From: Ignavibacterium sp.
Lineage (GTDB): Bacteria > Bacteroidota > Ignavibacteria > Ignavibacteriales > Ignavibacteriaceae
NCBI GenBank assembly: GCA_032027145.1
Contig: JAVSMP010000001.1
Span: forward strand, 1,020,903-1,084,902
Direction: 5' to 3'
Length of the DNA stretch: 64,000 nucleotides
Shown here: positions 8,736 to 17,280 of the stretch, one piece after another
Layout of the letters: each line of letters begins with the position of its first letter
Numbering within the stretch: the stretch's first letter is position 1
The notes under the pieces: model-generated
What the model was told of the DNA's origin: nothing
Seen by the model: the letters and a program-made list of their open reading frames with translations, nothing else
Databases searched by the model: none
Translations under genes and position numbers: made by a program

Positions 8736-10340
8736 CTATTCTAAAATATCAACTCTTTCTCTATTCCCTGATTTTTTATAACGAAGAAACAATAAAGGAA
8801 TAATTATCAATACAGTAATAAACGCAGCGGCAAGAAAATCATCTGCAATTCCCTGAACAAATGCCTGATTAGAAATGTGTTGCACAATTAGTGCTTTTGA
8901 TCTTGACATCATTTCAGCTCCGGTGCTTCCTGTGCTCTGTTGAACAAAATGATTTACATTAGTAACTGTCTGCTTAAATACAAGTGAATTTTGATTAACA
9001 GATTCACCAAATAATGCGGTGTGAAAAATTACTCTTCTTGTAAGCCAGGAACCAAGAATTGCAACCCCAAAGCTGCCTCCTATCTGTCTAATTGTGTTAA
9101 ACAAACCGGTTGCCTGAGCCATTTTAGCTCTGGGAACATTATTAATTGCCATTGTATTAAGCGGGATGAACATAAACCCAAGTCCAAATCCCCTGATAAT
9201 AAGCGGGATCATTATATCGTTGTATTCGGTGTATATTGAAAGATCTTTATACAAGTATGTACTGATAAAGGTCATAATGGTTCCAATAAATATCAAAATC
9301 TTCGGATTCATTTTATCAGCAAGCTTTCCGATTATTGGAGAAGTAATTCCCTGAATTATTCCAACCGGAAAAAACACAAATCCAGCCTGAAGAGCAGTAT
9401 AACCGAGAGAGTTTTGTAGATACAACGGTACAAGAAAGGTGATTCCGAAAAAACCAAGTCCGAATATAAACATCATCAAATTAGCTAATCCAAAATTTCT
9501 GTTCATCAAAAGTCTTAGCTCAACAATCGGATGTTTTACTGTTAGCTCGGCAGTAATAAAAATTATAAATGCTGCAAAAGAAATAGCAAAACAACTTAAT
9601 ATAAAATTGGAAGTCCAGCCGCCGGTATTCCAGGCTGCATTACCATCTGATAAAGCAAGTAAAAGAAAAACAAGAAACAACGTCATTGATATAAACCCAA
9701 CAATATCAAAATCGCGGGTTTGTTCGGTTTTGTATTCGCGTTGAATAATCAAAGTTGCAACTAAGCCAACAATACCAACCGGTACATTGATATCAAAAAT
9801 AGTCTGCCAGCTGAAAGCATCTATCAGGTAACCACCAAGCATAGGTCCAAGCGATACAGAAGCCGCTGACGCAATTCCCCAGAAACCCAAAGCCATACCT
9901 CTTTTTTCAGGAGGGAATTCTCTCGTTACAATTGCCATCCCTACCGGCATAATAAATCCGGCACCGGAACCCTGAAGGATACGGAATATAATCAACATGT
10001 TTTCATCAGTAGAAAGGCTGCACAACAAAGAGCCGAGCGTAAATAAAAATATTCCGAGGAAATAAGTTTTCTTGTATCCCAAATGATCTGCAACCCAACC
10101 AGAAGAAGGAAGCACAACAGCAAAAATTAATAAGTAACCTGTTATCACCCATTCAACTTTATCTACACTGATTCCGAATGCTGCCATCATTTTTGGCAGA
10201 GCAACATTAACAATAGTTGTATCAAGCACTGCCATAAAAGTACCGATCATTACATTGGCAAGCACAAACCATTTATAGGATGGATGCTGATCCAGCGCAG
10301 AAAGTTTAGTACTAAAACCGTTTTTGGTATTGTTTCCCAT
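8736..10340 (-). CDS. DHA2-family (EmrB-type) MFS multidrug exporter
   Basis: 534 aa with about 14 transmembrane helices. It carries the MFS motif A-like GWVADHLGYKKTYFLGIF, the DHA2 signature LDTTIVNVALPKM in TM1, and the antiporter-type GFIMPVGMAIVTREFPPEKRG and LGPMLGGYLID blocks. It would expel drugs or toxic amphiphiles in exchange for protons. The start ATG abuts the stop of the HlyD-type adaptor gene with no gap, so the two are translationally linked, and tolC follows 25 bp later. This is an EmrAB-TolC arrangement. Confidence 0.93.
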   Translation of the reverse strand: MGNNTKNGFSTKLSALDQHPSYKWFVLANVMIGTFMAVLDTTIVNVALPKMMAAFGISVDKVEWVITGYLLIFAVVLPSSGWVADHLGYKKTYFLGIFLFTLGSLLCSLSTDENMLIIFRILQGSGAGFIMPVGMAIVTREFPPEKRGMALGFWGIASAASVSLGPMLGGYLIDAFSWQTIFDINVPVGIVGLVATLIIQREYKTEQTRDFDIVGFISMTLFLVFLLLALSDGNAAWNTGGWTSNFILSCFAISFAAFIIFITAELTVKHPIVELRLLMNRNFGLANLMMFIFGLGFFGITFLVPLYLQNSLGYTALQAGFVFFPVGIIQGITSPIIGKLADKMNPKILIFIGTIMTFISTYLYKDLSIYTEYNDIMIPLIIRGFGLGFMFIPLNTMAINNVPRAKMAQATGLFNTIRQIGGSFGVAILGSWLTRRVIFHTALFGESVNQNSLVFKQTVTNVNHFVQQSTGSTGAEMMSRSKALIVQHISNQAFVQGIADDFLAAAFITVLIIIPLLFLRYKKSGNRERVDILE

Positions 10341-11348
10341 TTAATTTTTCAGCTTAATTTTTATCTCAACTGACATTCCCGGCAGCAGTCTTATCTTTTT
10401 ATCTTGAACCATATTACCATTTTCATCAACCGGATAAATTGAAATTCTGATCGGAACTCTTTGAGTGATTTTTGTAAAATTACCAGATGCATTTGCCGGA
10501 GGAATTAAAGAAAATTGTGATGCAGTGTTCGATCCCATTAAATAAACTTTACCGGCAAATTTTTGGTCGGGATAAGTATCTACAGTTATCTGAACTGTAT
10601 TGCCATTTTCTATAGAAGCAAGTTTTGTTTCTTCAAGATCAGCAGTTACCCAAATATTATTTACATCAAACACAGTGTAGATTGGCTGACCAGGTTGTAC
10701 AACATCTCCCTGCAGCACCCATCGTTTGCCAATTACTCCATTTAATGATGAAGATACCACAGTGTTAGTTAGTTGTGTCTTTATTACATTCAATCTGGCA
10801 GCAGCAGATTTTAGATTGGACTTGGCAAGCTCATATTTTGCCTTTGCCTGTTCTAAAGAATGAAATGCATTATCAAACTTTTCTTTTGATATAATATTAC
10901 TTTTGAATTGGGATTCGGCTCTGTTAAAATCTTCCTGAGCTTTAGCAAGATTTACCTTCTCAAGATTTATATTTTCTCTTGAAGTAGAAAGAAGAGCTTC
11001 AGCCTCATTTTTCTTAGCATAAAGATCGGCTGAATCAAGAGTTGCAAAGATATCCCCGATTTTAACAGTATCACCTTCATCGTAATTTAAAGAAGTAATT
11101 CTGCCAAGTATTTTTGAGCTTACAGTTAATTTATTAGCATCAATAAATGCATCATCAGTTGATACAAACCCAAGCTGAGCCTGATACCATCTCCAGGCAA
11201 ATACTGCCGCAATTGCAATTACTATGAATGGTATAATAAATCTTTTCTTTGTGTAAAAACCGTGAGACTGATCTGCATTGCTGTTTTTAATATCAGCACT
11301 GTTGCTTTCATCATTAGAGCTTATCTTTTCATTAACTTTATTTGCCAT
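10341..11348 (-). CDS. HlyD/EmrA-type periplasmic adaptor protein
   Basis: 335 aa. One N-terminal transmembrane anchor (IIPFIVIAIAAVFAWRWYQA, from about residue 38), a biotinyl-lipoyl-like region (VSTDDAFIDANKLTVSSKIL and GDTVKIGDIFATLDSADL), a central alpha-hairpin (residues 105-185) and a second lipoyl/barrel half (VVQPGQPIYTVFDVNNIWV). It links the inner-membrane MFS pump to the TolC-like channel. It is 14 bp downstream of tetR and directly abuts the MFS gene. The first 35 residues are Asn/Ser-rich and probably cytoplasmic. Confidence 0.93.
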   Translation of the reverse strand: MANKVNEKISSNDESNSADIKNSNADQSHGFYTKKRFIIPFIVIAIAAVFAWRWYQAQLGFVSTDDAFIDANKLTVSSKILGRITSLNYDEGDTVKIGDIFATLDSADLYAKKNEAEALLSTSRENINLEKVNLAKAQEDFNRAESQFKSNIISKEKFDNAFHSLEQAKAKYELAKSNLKSAAARLNVIKTQLTNTVVSSSLNGVIGKRWVLQGDVVQPGQPIYTVFDVNNIWVTADLEETKLASIENGNTVQITVDTYPDQKFAGKVYLMGSNTASQFSLIPPANASGNFTKITQRVPIRISIYPVDENGNMVQDKKIRLLPGMSVEIKIKLKN

Positions 11349-11362
11349 TAGTCCGACTCCCG

Positions 11363-11965
11363 TTATGCTTTAATACCTTCTAAAAAAACTTTTATGAACA
11401 AACCTGATTCCTTTTTTAACTGTTTAACGAAAATTTTATCATCACTTCTGCCTTTCAGTTGACGCAGAACTCTGAACCTTAATCCCTGAAGTATATGCAG
11501 AATTAATTCCGATACATCGGAAGGGAGTGCTTTTTTAAATTCACCTTTACTTTTACCTTCTTTAATTATACTATCAATAAGCTTCAGTTCCTGATAGTGA
11601 AAATTTTCAAACAAAGATTTATAAATTGATTTGGTATTTGTAAATGAATGAACATTTAACATTCTTAGGTTTAATAACTCTTCAAAGAACTCTAATCTTT
11701 TTTCGACATAAAGGGCAATTTTTTTAGAGGCAGCGGTATTTTGTTTAATAGTTTTTTCAATTGCCTTAACAAATTCATCCTGTTCGTGCTGAATCACTGC
11801 CCGGAACAGATCTTCTTTTGCAGGGAAGTAGTAATAAAGGGATGCTTTGCCTAACTCAACATCTGAGGCAATTTCATCCATTGTTGCTTTGTTAAATCCA
11901 AATTGTGCAAAGCGCTCTCTTGCTGCTTTAAGGATAGCCTGCTCTTTCTCTTTTGTTTTGTTCAT
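11363..11965 (-). CDS. TetR/AcrR-family transcriptional regulator of the efflux operon
   Basis: 200 aa. The N-terminal helix-turn-helix is typical (ILKAARERFAQFGFNKATMD, then a Leu-Gly-Lys-Ala-Ser-Leu-Tyr-Tyr-Tyr-Phe recognition-helix block, residues 10-55). The ligand-binding half is divergent, as usual. It is first in the operon with hlyD, emrB-like and tolC-like genes. A palindromic operator candidate lies 12 bp before its ATG, which suggests autorepression and drug-induced release of the whole operon. The effector is not predictable from sequence. Confidence 0.92.
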   Translation of the reverse strand: MNKTKEKEQAILKAARERFAQFGFNKATMDEIASDVELGKASLYYYFPAKEDLFRAVIQHEQDEFVKAIEKTIKQNTAASKKIALYVEKRLEFFEELLNLRMLNVHSFTNTKSIYKSLFENFHYQELKLIDSIIKEGKSKGEFKKALPSDVSELILHILQGLRFRVLRQLKGRSDDKIFVKQLKKESGLFIKVFLEGIKA

Positions 11966-11976
11966 ATTTTTTAACC

Positions 11977-12003
11977 TTCGACTGATTTACTTGAACGGTC
12001 GAA
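11977..12003. promoter_or_regulatory. palindromic operator candidate for the TetR regulator
   Basis: A 27-bp element with perfect 6-bp inverted ends TTCGAC (11977-11982) and GTCGAA (11998-12003) around a 15-bp centre with partial symmetry. It ends 12 bp before the tetR start codon. On the minus strand a TTGACT hexamer lies about 30 bp upstream (near 12033) and could be a -35 box, placing the palindrome downstream of or overlapping the -10 region, where a repressor would block initiation. Binding by the neighbouring TetR protein is inference. Confidence 0.55.
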
Positions 12004-12098
12004 AAAATAATTTAAAAACAATGTATAAGTCAAACTCAGATATATGCTAAATATCTCACTATGATTTAGAGCAAAGGGAGGGAAAGAAAGGAAATATA

Positions 12099-12185
12099 TT
12101 ACTCGTACTCTTCAAAATATCTCGGATAAACTTTATCGGGGTTGTATTTTATAAACCTATCCATTGCTGATTTCTCAAAGACAAT
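12099..12185 (-). pseudogene. short C-terminal gene remnant, unassigned
   Basis: A minus-strand frame from 12185 to a TAA at 12099-12101 reads IVFEKSAMDRFIKYNPD followed by KVYPRYFEEYE. The composition is protein-like (charged and aromatic mix), but it is only about 28 codons, bounded upstream by a stop. It looks like the tail of a lost gene. No family is recognised, and chance cannot be excluded. Confidence 0.25.
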
Positions 12186-12590
12186 TCAGTTAAAAGAGTA
12201 AAAATTTATTTAGAACTTAACTGTCAATTAACAAGACTAACATGTGGTGGATGTATAATAATATCAGGTTAGCTGAGTATGAAATAAATATTGTGCATTG
12301 TAATAAGTTAATGTAAGAACTAACCGAAGATGGAAAACAAATAAACAAACTTGCTATTAATTCAAAGATGAAAACAAATATCATCTGACTCAAACCAAAT
12401 GTAAGAGATTGATAATCAGGTTCTTTAAACATTCTGAGATCACTTATTTCTAAAAGGATATTAATTATAAATCGTGAACGTATTGTTTATTTATTGTAAT
12501 ATCCCGTCCAATATTTTTGGTATATAATTTTTATCCAAATTTCTGTGAAGAGGAGAGGTTGTTTTTTTATATGGAACTGCCGGTTACTAA
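12186..12590. other. intergenic stretch without a supported gene
   Basis: AT-rich DNA between the fragment at 12099-12185 and the GT39 gene end. A 71-codon hydrophobic frame (12217-12432, minus) has no ribosome-binding site and low-complexity composition, so I do not call it. No hairpin with a T-run or RNA gene was seen. Confidence 0.4.
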
Positions 12591-14150
12591 CTAATAAAAA
12601 TTCTTACTTCTTTCAAGCATTTCAATAAATGGGATTTTGGGTCCGCGGCAGATAAATACTACCATATTGTTTTCATCAGGCGATACATACTCGTTATTAA
12701 ACTCACCCGGAAAGAGCTCAACAGTATTAAACAATTGGTTAAGGTCACTATAAGCATCCGGACTGTCAATTTGAAGAAGGATATCTCCGTCTAATCTGTT
12801 CTTACTCCACAAATAATAATTATTATGCGAGCTTGCAGCAGGTGGAAGATTATAATCTTTTCCATACAACTCAATTGCCCCGGCTTTACCATAATTCCCC
12901 GCAGCAACAATTGTACGCTTTTTATCTGCTTCTGATAAGCTGTTATAGGCAGTAATAACAAGTTTTGCTTTTTCTTCCCAGCCAATTCTATCGGCGAGAA
13001 GTTGAGGCAATGGCGGCTTCTTTCCTCTTTCAATCTCAGTATTGAAACCAAGAAATTCTGTGTACTCTTTGACTGTTTCGTAATTAAAGTAAGGCAATAT
13101 TATCGGCAGTGCTAAAGCTAATCCAATAAAAAGAAAAATTATAACAACATATTTTAACCACAATGCACTAAATCTGTTTGTGATATTTGAAAAAAATAGT
13201 GCACCTCCCGAAAATACAGCAGGATAAGCAAATGCAAGCCGGTCTGATCTGCTGGTACCGGAGAACATCATAAAAAGAAATAATCCAACAAACAAAATAG
13301 ATAGAAACCGGAAATCCTTATACCGCTTTGAAAATAGAAGATAGAAAGTTCCAGCTAGCCAAAACGGAACTGTGGTTGGAGACATTTGCATTATTTGTCC
13401 AATTATAAAATCAAGCGGCGGTGTGTAAACATTTTTGTATAAACTTATATTTCTGTAAAACTCTAACGATGGAAAACCGTTTATGATCTGCCAGATAATA
13501 TTGGGTAAAATAATCAAAGCAGTTAGTATGATACCGAAAGCAAACCATTTGTTAAATAACAATTTCCATTTGCCCCCTGCAGCCAAAGCAATTACAACAG
13601 CTACAATAAAAATTACAAATGTATGTTTATTCATTATGCCGAACCCCACAACAATTCCGGCGTACGGCCAGAGTTTTACGCTGTTGGATTTGATTATTTT
13701 CACGATTGTCAGTAAAAGTAAAACAGCAAGTAAAAGTTCGAATGCATTCATTGAATAAAATCCACCAGATGCAACTGTTACTGGCATTGCGGCAAAAGAA
13801 CAGGCAGCAAGTAATTGTGCGAATTTATTCCCACCGATTTCTTTTGTCAGGATGCCAGTGAAAAAAACTGCCGCAGCTACTGTAAGAGCAGGCAGAATTC
13901 TGATTGCATATAAAGAATCACCAAAGAAAAACTGATAAATTGTCAGTAAGAACGGAGCTAGCGGCGGATGATCAACATAACCGAAAGCCGGATTGTTTGC
14001 ACAGGCAATGTAATAGAATTCATCAATAAAATATCCGTAGCCTTTTGTGAATGTGGAAAGATAAATTATAAGGAATGTAAAAGTACTTACAAAATAAAGA
14101 TGCCTTTCTCTTAAAATTGATAATTTTATTTTTTCAAACAAGCTTTTCAT
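12591..14150 (-). CDS. GT39-family (PMT/ArnT-like) membrane glycosyltransferase
   Basis: 519 aa. About 10-12 transmembrane helices occupy residues 15-370, followed by a soluble C-terminal domain. The first periplasmic loop has the GT-C acidic motif (YGYFIDEFYYIACANN, Asp-Glu) and YVDHPPLAPFLL, characteristic of the glycosyltransferase 39 / ArnT-PMT family, which transfers sugars from polyprenyl-phosphate donors to lipids or proteins at the outer face of the inner membrane. The acceptor is unknown. It stands alone on the minus strand, and no polyprenyl-phosphate sugar synthase is adjacent. Confidence 0.85.
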   Translation of the reverse strand: MKSLFEKIKLSILRERHLYFVSTFTFLIIYLSTFTKGYGYFIDEFYYIACANNPAFGYVDHPPLAPFLLTIYQFFFGDSLYAIRILPALTVAAAVFFTGILTKEIGGNKFAQLLAACSFAAMPVTVASGGFYSMNAFELLLAVLLLLTIVKIIKSNSVKLWPYAGIVVGFGIMNKHTFVIFIVAVVIALAAGGKWKLLFNKWFAFGIILTALIILPNIIWQIINGFPSLEFYRNISLYKNVYTPPLDFIIGQIMQMSPTTVPFWLAGTFYLLFSKRYKDFRFLSILFVGLFLFMMFSGTSRSDRLAFAYPAVFSGGALFFSNITNRFSALWLKYVVIIFLFIGLALALPIILPYFNYETVKEYTEFLGFNTEIERGKKPPLPQLLADRIGWEEKAKLVITAYNSLSEADKKRTIVAAGNYGKAGAIELYGKDYNLPPAASSHNNYYLWSKNRLDGDILLQIDSPDAYSDLNQLFNTVELFPGEFNNEYVSPDENNMVVFICRGPKIPFIEMLERSKNFY

Positions 14151-14758
14151 AAATGATATTGATAATATTAGAAAACGTAGAGGAAATTAATAACTGCAAA
14201 ATAGTATTAAGTATTTATTATGATAAATGGTATCTGGAATTTTCAAACGGATTACTGTTCGGCTAAAATATAGATAATAATAATTTATTGATATCCTATT
14301 TGAAGGAAATAATACTGGAACAGAAAGCGCCTCAGTTTTTATACTGCTGCATTATTAATAAGCAGTGGTAAAAAAAGATTTTATAATAAGATTCTCCTTG
14401 TTAAGACTTTAGAGTTTCTTCCAGTATCTATTATATAATACGAATAGCAGGGTTAATGGTAGAAAACATTAATACTGATAATTAAACTGAGTGGCACAAA
14501 TCAACCGCAGCCCCATCTTACAAATATTATTACCACTTATCCATAAATCCATGCACACACATTAAATAGAAAATATTTTTGGAGCGTCTTCTTCTTAAAA
14601 TCTTGTTGAGCATACAAGAAAAAATGCACATGTAATATTTCTGCCGGCAGATGTTTTTTCTGTTCGTATTCTTAAAAATTTAATCTCCTGTTCTGAAGAC
14701 AAAACTATTATTAAATAACTAATTAATTGTATTAACGTAATTCATAAAAGAGGCTAAG
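14151..14758. other. 608-bp intergenic region with nested inverted repeats
   Basis: No open frame with protein-like composition was found. It holds a 9-bp perfect inverted repeat, ATACTGGAA at 14312-14320 and TTCCAGTAT at 14419-14427, enclosing a second pair, ACTGCT and AGCAGT, around 14342-14367. The nesting could reflect a structured transcript, but no known RNA family is recognised. The segment also contains the promoters of the divergent GT39 and cytochrome genes. Confidence 0.4.
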
Positions 14759-15748
14759 ATGAAAAAGTTAATGAAAATAGGGGCGATAGTAATTGGGGGG
14801 CTTGTTGTGCTGGTAATTTCCGGTTCAGTTTATTTTACTCTAACATTTCCAAAGGATGTTCCTGTTATCAATGTGAAGGTTGTTGCAACACCTGAAAGGA
14901 TTGAAAGAGGAAAGTATCTTGCAAACAGTGTGGCAGTTTGTATAGATTGTCATTCAACCAGAGACTTCACAAAATTTTCAGGACCGGTTGTGCCCGGAAC
15001 TGAGGGTATGGGCGGTGCAATCTTTGGAGAAGAATCAGGTTTACCCGGTACTGTGCCGGTAAAAAATATTACTCCGGCAGCATTAGGAAAATGGTCTGAT
15101 GGCGAAATAATCCGTGCATTAACTTCCGGATTAGACAAAGATGGTAAGTCATTATTCCCGATTATGCCGTATGAGAATTATCATACAATGTCGGAAGAGG
15201 ATCTTTATTCAGTTGTTGCATATTTACGGACTCTGAAACCAATAGAAAATGAAGTTGGTAATAAGCAGCTTGATTTCCCGTTAAACTTTATCGAAAAAAC
15301 CCTACCAATTGAAGTTTATAAACCGTTAAAATCTCCTGATAAATCTGATATGAAAGCTTATGGAAAATATCTTGTAACTTTAGGAGCCTGCATTCACTGC
15401 CATACACAATCTGAAGATGGTAAATTAGTTGAGGGAATGGAATATGCAGGCGGTGGTGAAGTAAAATTTCCATTTGGAATTATTCGCAGTGCAAATATTA
15501 CTCCTGATGTTGAAACCGGAATTGGTTCCTGGACGAAAGAAGTATTTATTCAGCGATTTAAATCAATGGCTTCCGATCTGGCTAAGAATATGGCAGTAAA
15601 GCAAGGTGATTTTAATACAGTAATGCCTTGGACTATGTATGCTAATATGACTGAAGAGGATCTTGGAGCAATCTATGAATATTTACGCAGCATTAAACCA
15701 GTTAAGAATGCAGTAGAAAAGTTTTCTCCGTTACTAGCAAAAAAATAA
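14759..15748 (+). CDS. membrane-anchored diheme cytochrome c
   Basis: 329 aa. An N-terminal anchor/signal (residues 7-28) is followed by two c-type cytochrome domains, each with a CxxCH heme site: CIDCH (Cys61, Cys64, His65) and CIHCH (Cys211, Cys214, His215). Candidate axial Met ligands lie in LFPIMPYENYHTM and VMPWTMYANMTEED, each followed by an ED(L)-AYLR-type helix. The two-domain layout resembles the cytochrome subunits of alcohol/aldehyde dehydrogenases, but no dehydrogenase is adjacent. It probably shuttles electrons at the periplasmic face. RBS-like GAGG lies before the ATG. Confidence 0.88.
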   Translation: MKKLMKIGAIVIGGLVVLVISGSVYFTLTFPKDVPVINVKVVATPERIERGKYLANSVAVCIDCHSTRDFTKFSGPVVPGTEGMGGAIFGEESGLPGTVPVKNITPAALGKWSDGEIIRALTSGLDKDGKSLFPIMPYENYHTMSEEDLYSVVAYLRTLKPIENEVGNKQLDFPLNFIEKTLPIEVYKPLKSPDKSDMKAYGKYLVTLGACIHCHTQSEDGKLVEGMEYAGGGEVKFPFGIIRSANITPDVETGIGSWTKEVFIQRFKSMASDLAKNMAVKQGDFNTVMPWTMYANMTEEDLGAIYEYLRSIKPVKNAVEKFSPLLAKK

Positions 15749-16074
15749 ACATAGGGTGGATTTTATAATTAGATGATTTTAGCAGCAGCATCTGTTATAT
15801 AGTATAAGAAAGATAAATTGATCTTTGAAAAATTGTTAATAAAGGTGGAAGTGAATTAGTAGTTTGAACCTTGATCAAAAATTTGCCGAGTATTTATCCC
15901 GGTTGTTTTGTTTTGCAGTTATAAATTTTGGTTGAAGTTTGTTTAACTACAATAAACACTAAGATTTTCCTTTCATTAATTATTATTTCCTTTCTTCACT
16001 AACAGATGGCGGACTGCACAAATAAAAATTAAGTTTCGATTGAACGAATAACCATTAATTAAAAGGAGCACACA
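15749..16074. other. 326-bp intergenic region, nothing recognised
   Basis: AT-rich sequence between the cytochrome gene and the small secreted protein. No frame, RNA gene or clear terminator was found. The last 14 bp contain the AGGAG ribosome-binding site of the next gene. Confidence 0.4.
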
Positions 16075-16506
16075 ATGAAAAAATCTTTAGCATTGTTGTT
16101 TGCGCTTCTTGTAGTAACTACTCTTAAAGCACAAGTAACAGAATTCCCGGATGAAAAAAAATCTGCTATTGTTGATAACCTCACCATTGGAATAAAATCA
16201 GAAAACATCGGTCTTCACACCAGTTCAGCATTTGTAATGTATGATCTGATAAAAGAATCATATATTCAAAGCAGTGATGCAAATAAGGCAATGATTCCTC
16301 TTTTAAAAGTATTAAACGAAGGAAAAACAGATGATGAAAGAATAGCCGCTGCATTTGCATTATATCAGCTTGGCAACCCAATCGGGATTTATCAATTGCG
16401 GGGAGTTGCTGTTTTTGATAATAACCATAGAGTTTCTGAGATATGTAAAAACCTTTACGTTACTTATCACAAACTGCATGGAACAGAATATTTAATAAGC
16501 TTATGA
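16075..16506 (+). CDS. small secreted HEAT-like/uncharacterised protein
   Basis: 143 aa with a clear signal peptide (MKKSLALLFALLVVTTLKAQ). The mature part is helical and contains VLNEGKTDDERIAAAFALYQLGNPIG, reminiscent of a HEAT or armadillo-type repeat. I do not recognise a defined family. The AGGAG RBS is optimal, and the gene is followed by a strong intrinsic terminator at 16535-16566, so it is a single-gene transcription unit or the end of one. Confidence 0.7.
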   Translation: MKKSLALLFALLVVTTLKAQVTEFPDEKKSAIVDNLTIGIKSENIGLHTSSAFVMYDLIKESYIQSSDANKAMIPLLKVLNEGKTDDERIAAAFALYQLGNPIGIYQLRGVAVFDNNHRVSEICKNLYVTYHKLHGTEYLISL

Positions 16507-16534
16507 TCTGCTGAAAAATTTATAATCCTCAATT

Positions 16535-16566
16535 GCAGCCGGGTAAATATCCTGGCTGCTTTTTTT
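16535..16566 (+). terminator. intrinsic terminator
   Basis: GCAGCC(G)GG, a TAAATAT loop, then CC(T)GGCTGC, directly followed by a run of seven T. It ends the transcript of the secreted protein gene at 16075-16506. Confidence 0.88.
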
Positions 16567-16587
16567 ACTGCTGATATTTTTTTCTTC

Positions 16588-16789
16588 TTAATCGTAAATA
16601 AATGAATAAAGTTTGATGTATTCTGCTAATCCTTCAAAACTATTTTCAGTATAATTTCCTTTCAGGGTTCTGAAATATTCTGTTAAAAGAAAAATCTAAT
16701 ATGTAACCCTTTCCATTGTCTTTAATCATTAAATCAATCCGTCTGTAATAAGTTAATTGAGAACATACTAAAACATTCTTATGTTTCAC
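16588..16789 (-). pseudogene. frameshifted remnant, possibly of a PD-(D/E)XK nuclease
   Basis: Minus-strand reading from 16789 gives KHKNVLVCSQLTYYRRIDLM then IKDNGKGYILDF. A one-base shift near 16690 (in an oligo-A tract) moves to LLTEYFRTLKGNYTEN then SFEGLAEYIKLYSFIYD and TAA at 16588-16590. RIDLMI...GYILDF followed by a helical QL/YI-type segment resembles the nuclease core of RecB/AddAB-like or Cas4-like enzymes (R-I-D ... D-x-K), but the Lys is not intact here. The family assignment is tentative; that this is a decayed coding sequence is better supported. Confidence 0.4.
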
Positions 16790-16811
16790 TTAGAAAAATT
16801 CAGAGAGGTAT

Positions 16812-17234
16812 ATGATGCAAAAGGCTTTAATAATTGTTAACAATAAAAACTCTGCAAATAATAAATTCGGCGAATCAATTGCCCAGTTTCTTTTGCACCG
16901 AGGATTGACTGCTGAACTGATACCAATAAATAATTTTGAACCTCGTAAGCTTGAGGAAGTAGATTATCTATTACTAAGCGGCTGGAAAAGCAGATCACTG
17001 TTTTCTATAAGTAAGCCGGACAGCGAATGGATGGATTTTGTAAATAACCTTCCAAGCTTAAATGGAATTAAGACCGCGGTTTTTAATGTTTCTAAATTGT
17101 TTTCCGGCAGGATGTTTAAGCGAATGAAAAAATATCTTAATGGAAAAACAAACAAAGTTGATTTTGAATTTAAGTCTTCAGACGGATCTTTATCTATTTC
17201 TGATAAGCTTACACTGAATGAGTTTATTGGATAA
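16812..17234 (+). CDS. flavodoxin-like uncharacterised protein
   Basis: 140 aa. The N-terminus KALIIVNNKNSANNKFGESIAQFL followed by AELIPINNF and VDYLLLSGW has the beta-loop-alpha layout of a flavodoxin/Rossmann-like fold, though the FMN-binding phosphate loop (T/S-x-T-G-N-T) is not conserved. The C-terminal 35 residues appear less ordered. The RBS AGAGAGG is 5 nt before ATGATG, so either Met could be the start. It is convergent with the MFS gene. Function unknown. Confidence 0.55.
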   Translation: MMQKALIIVNNKNSANNKFGESIAQFLLHRGLTAELIPINNFEPRKLEEVDYLLLSGWKSRSLFSISKPDSEWMDFVNNLPSLNGIKTAVFNVSKLFSGRMFKRMKKYLNGKTNKVDFEFKSSDGSLSISDKLTLNEFIG

Positions 17235-17280
17235 CCGGATTTATTATACCTTAAGATTTTATTGTTGCTTGATGTGAAAA

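Noticed and set aside
12217-12432. 71-codon hydrophobic minus-strand frame
   Set aside because: AT-driven Ile/Leu/Phe/Ser composition, no RBS, no recognisable family, in a decayed region.
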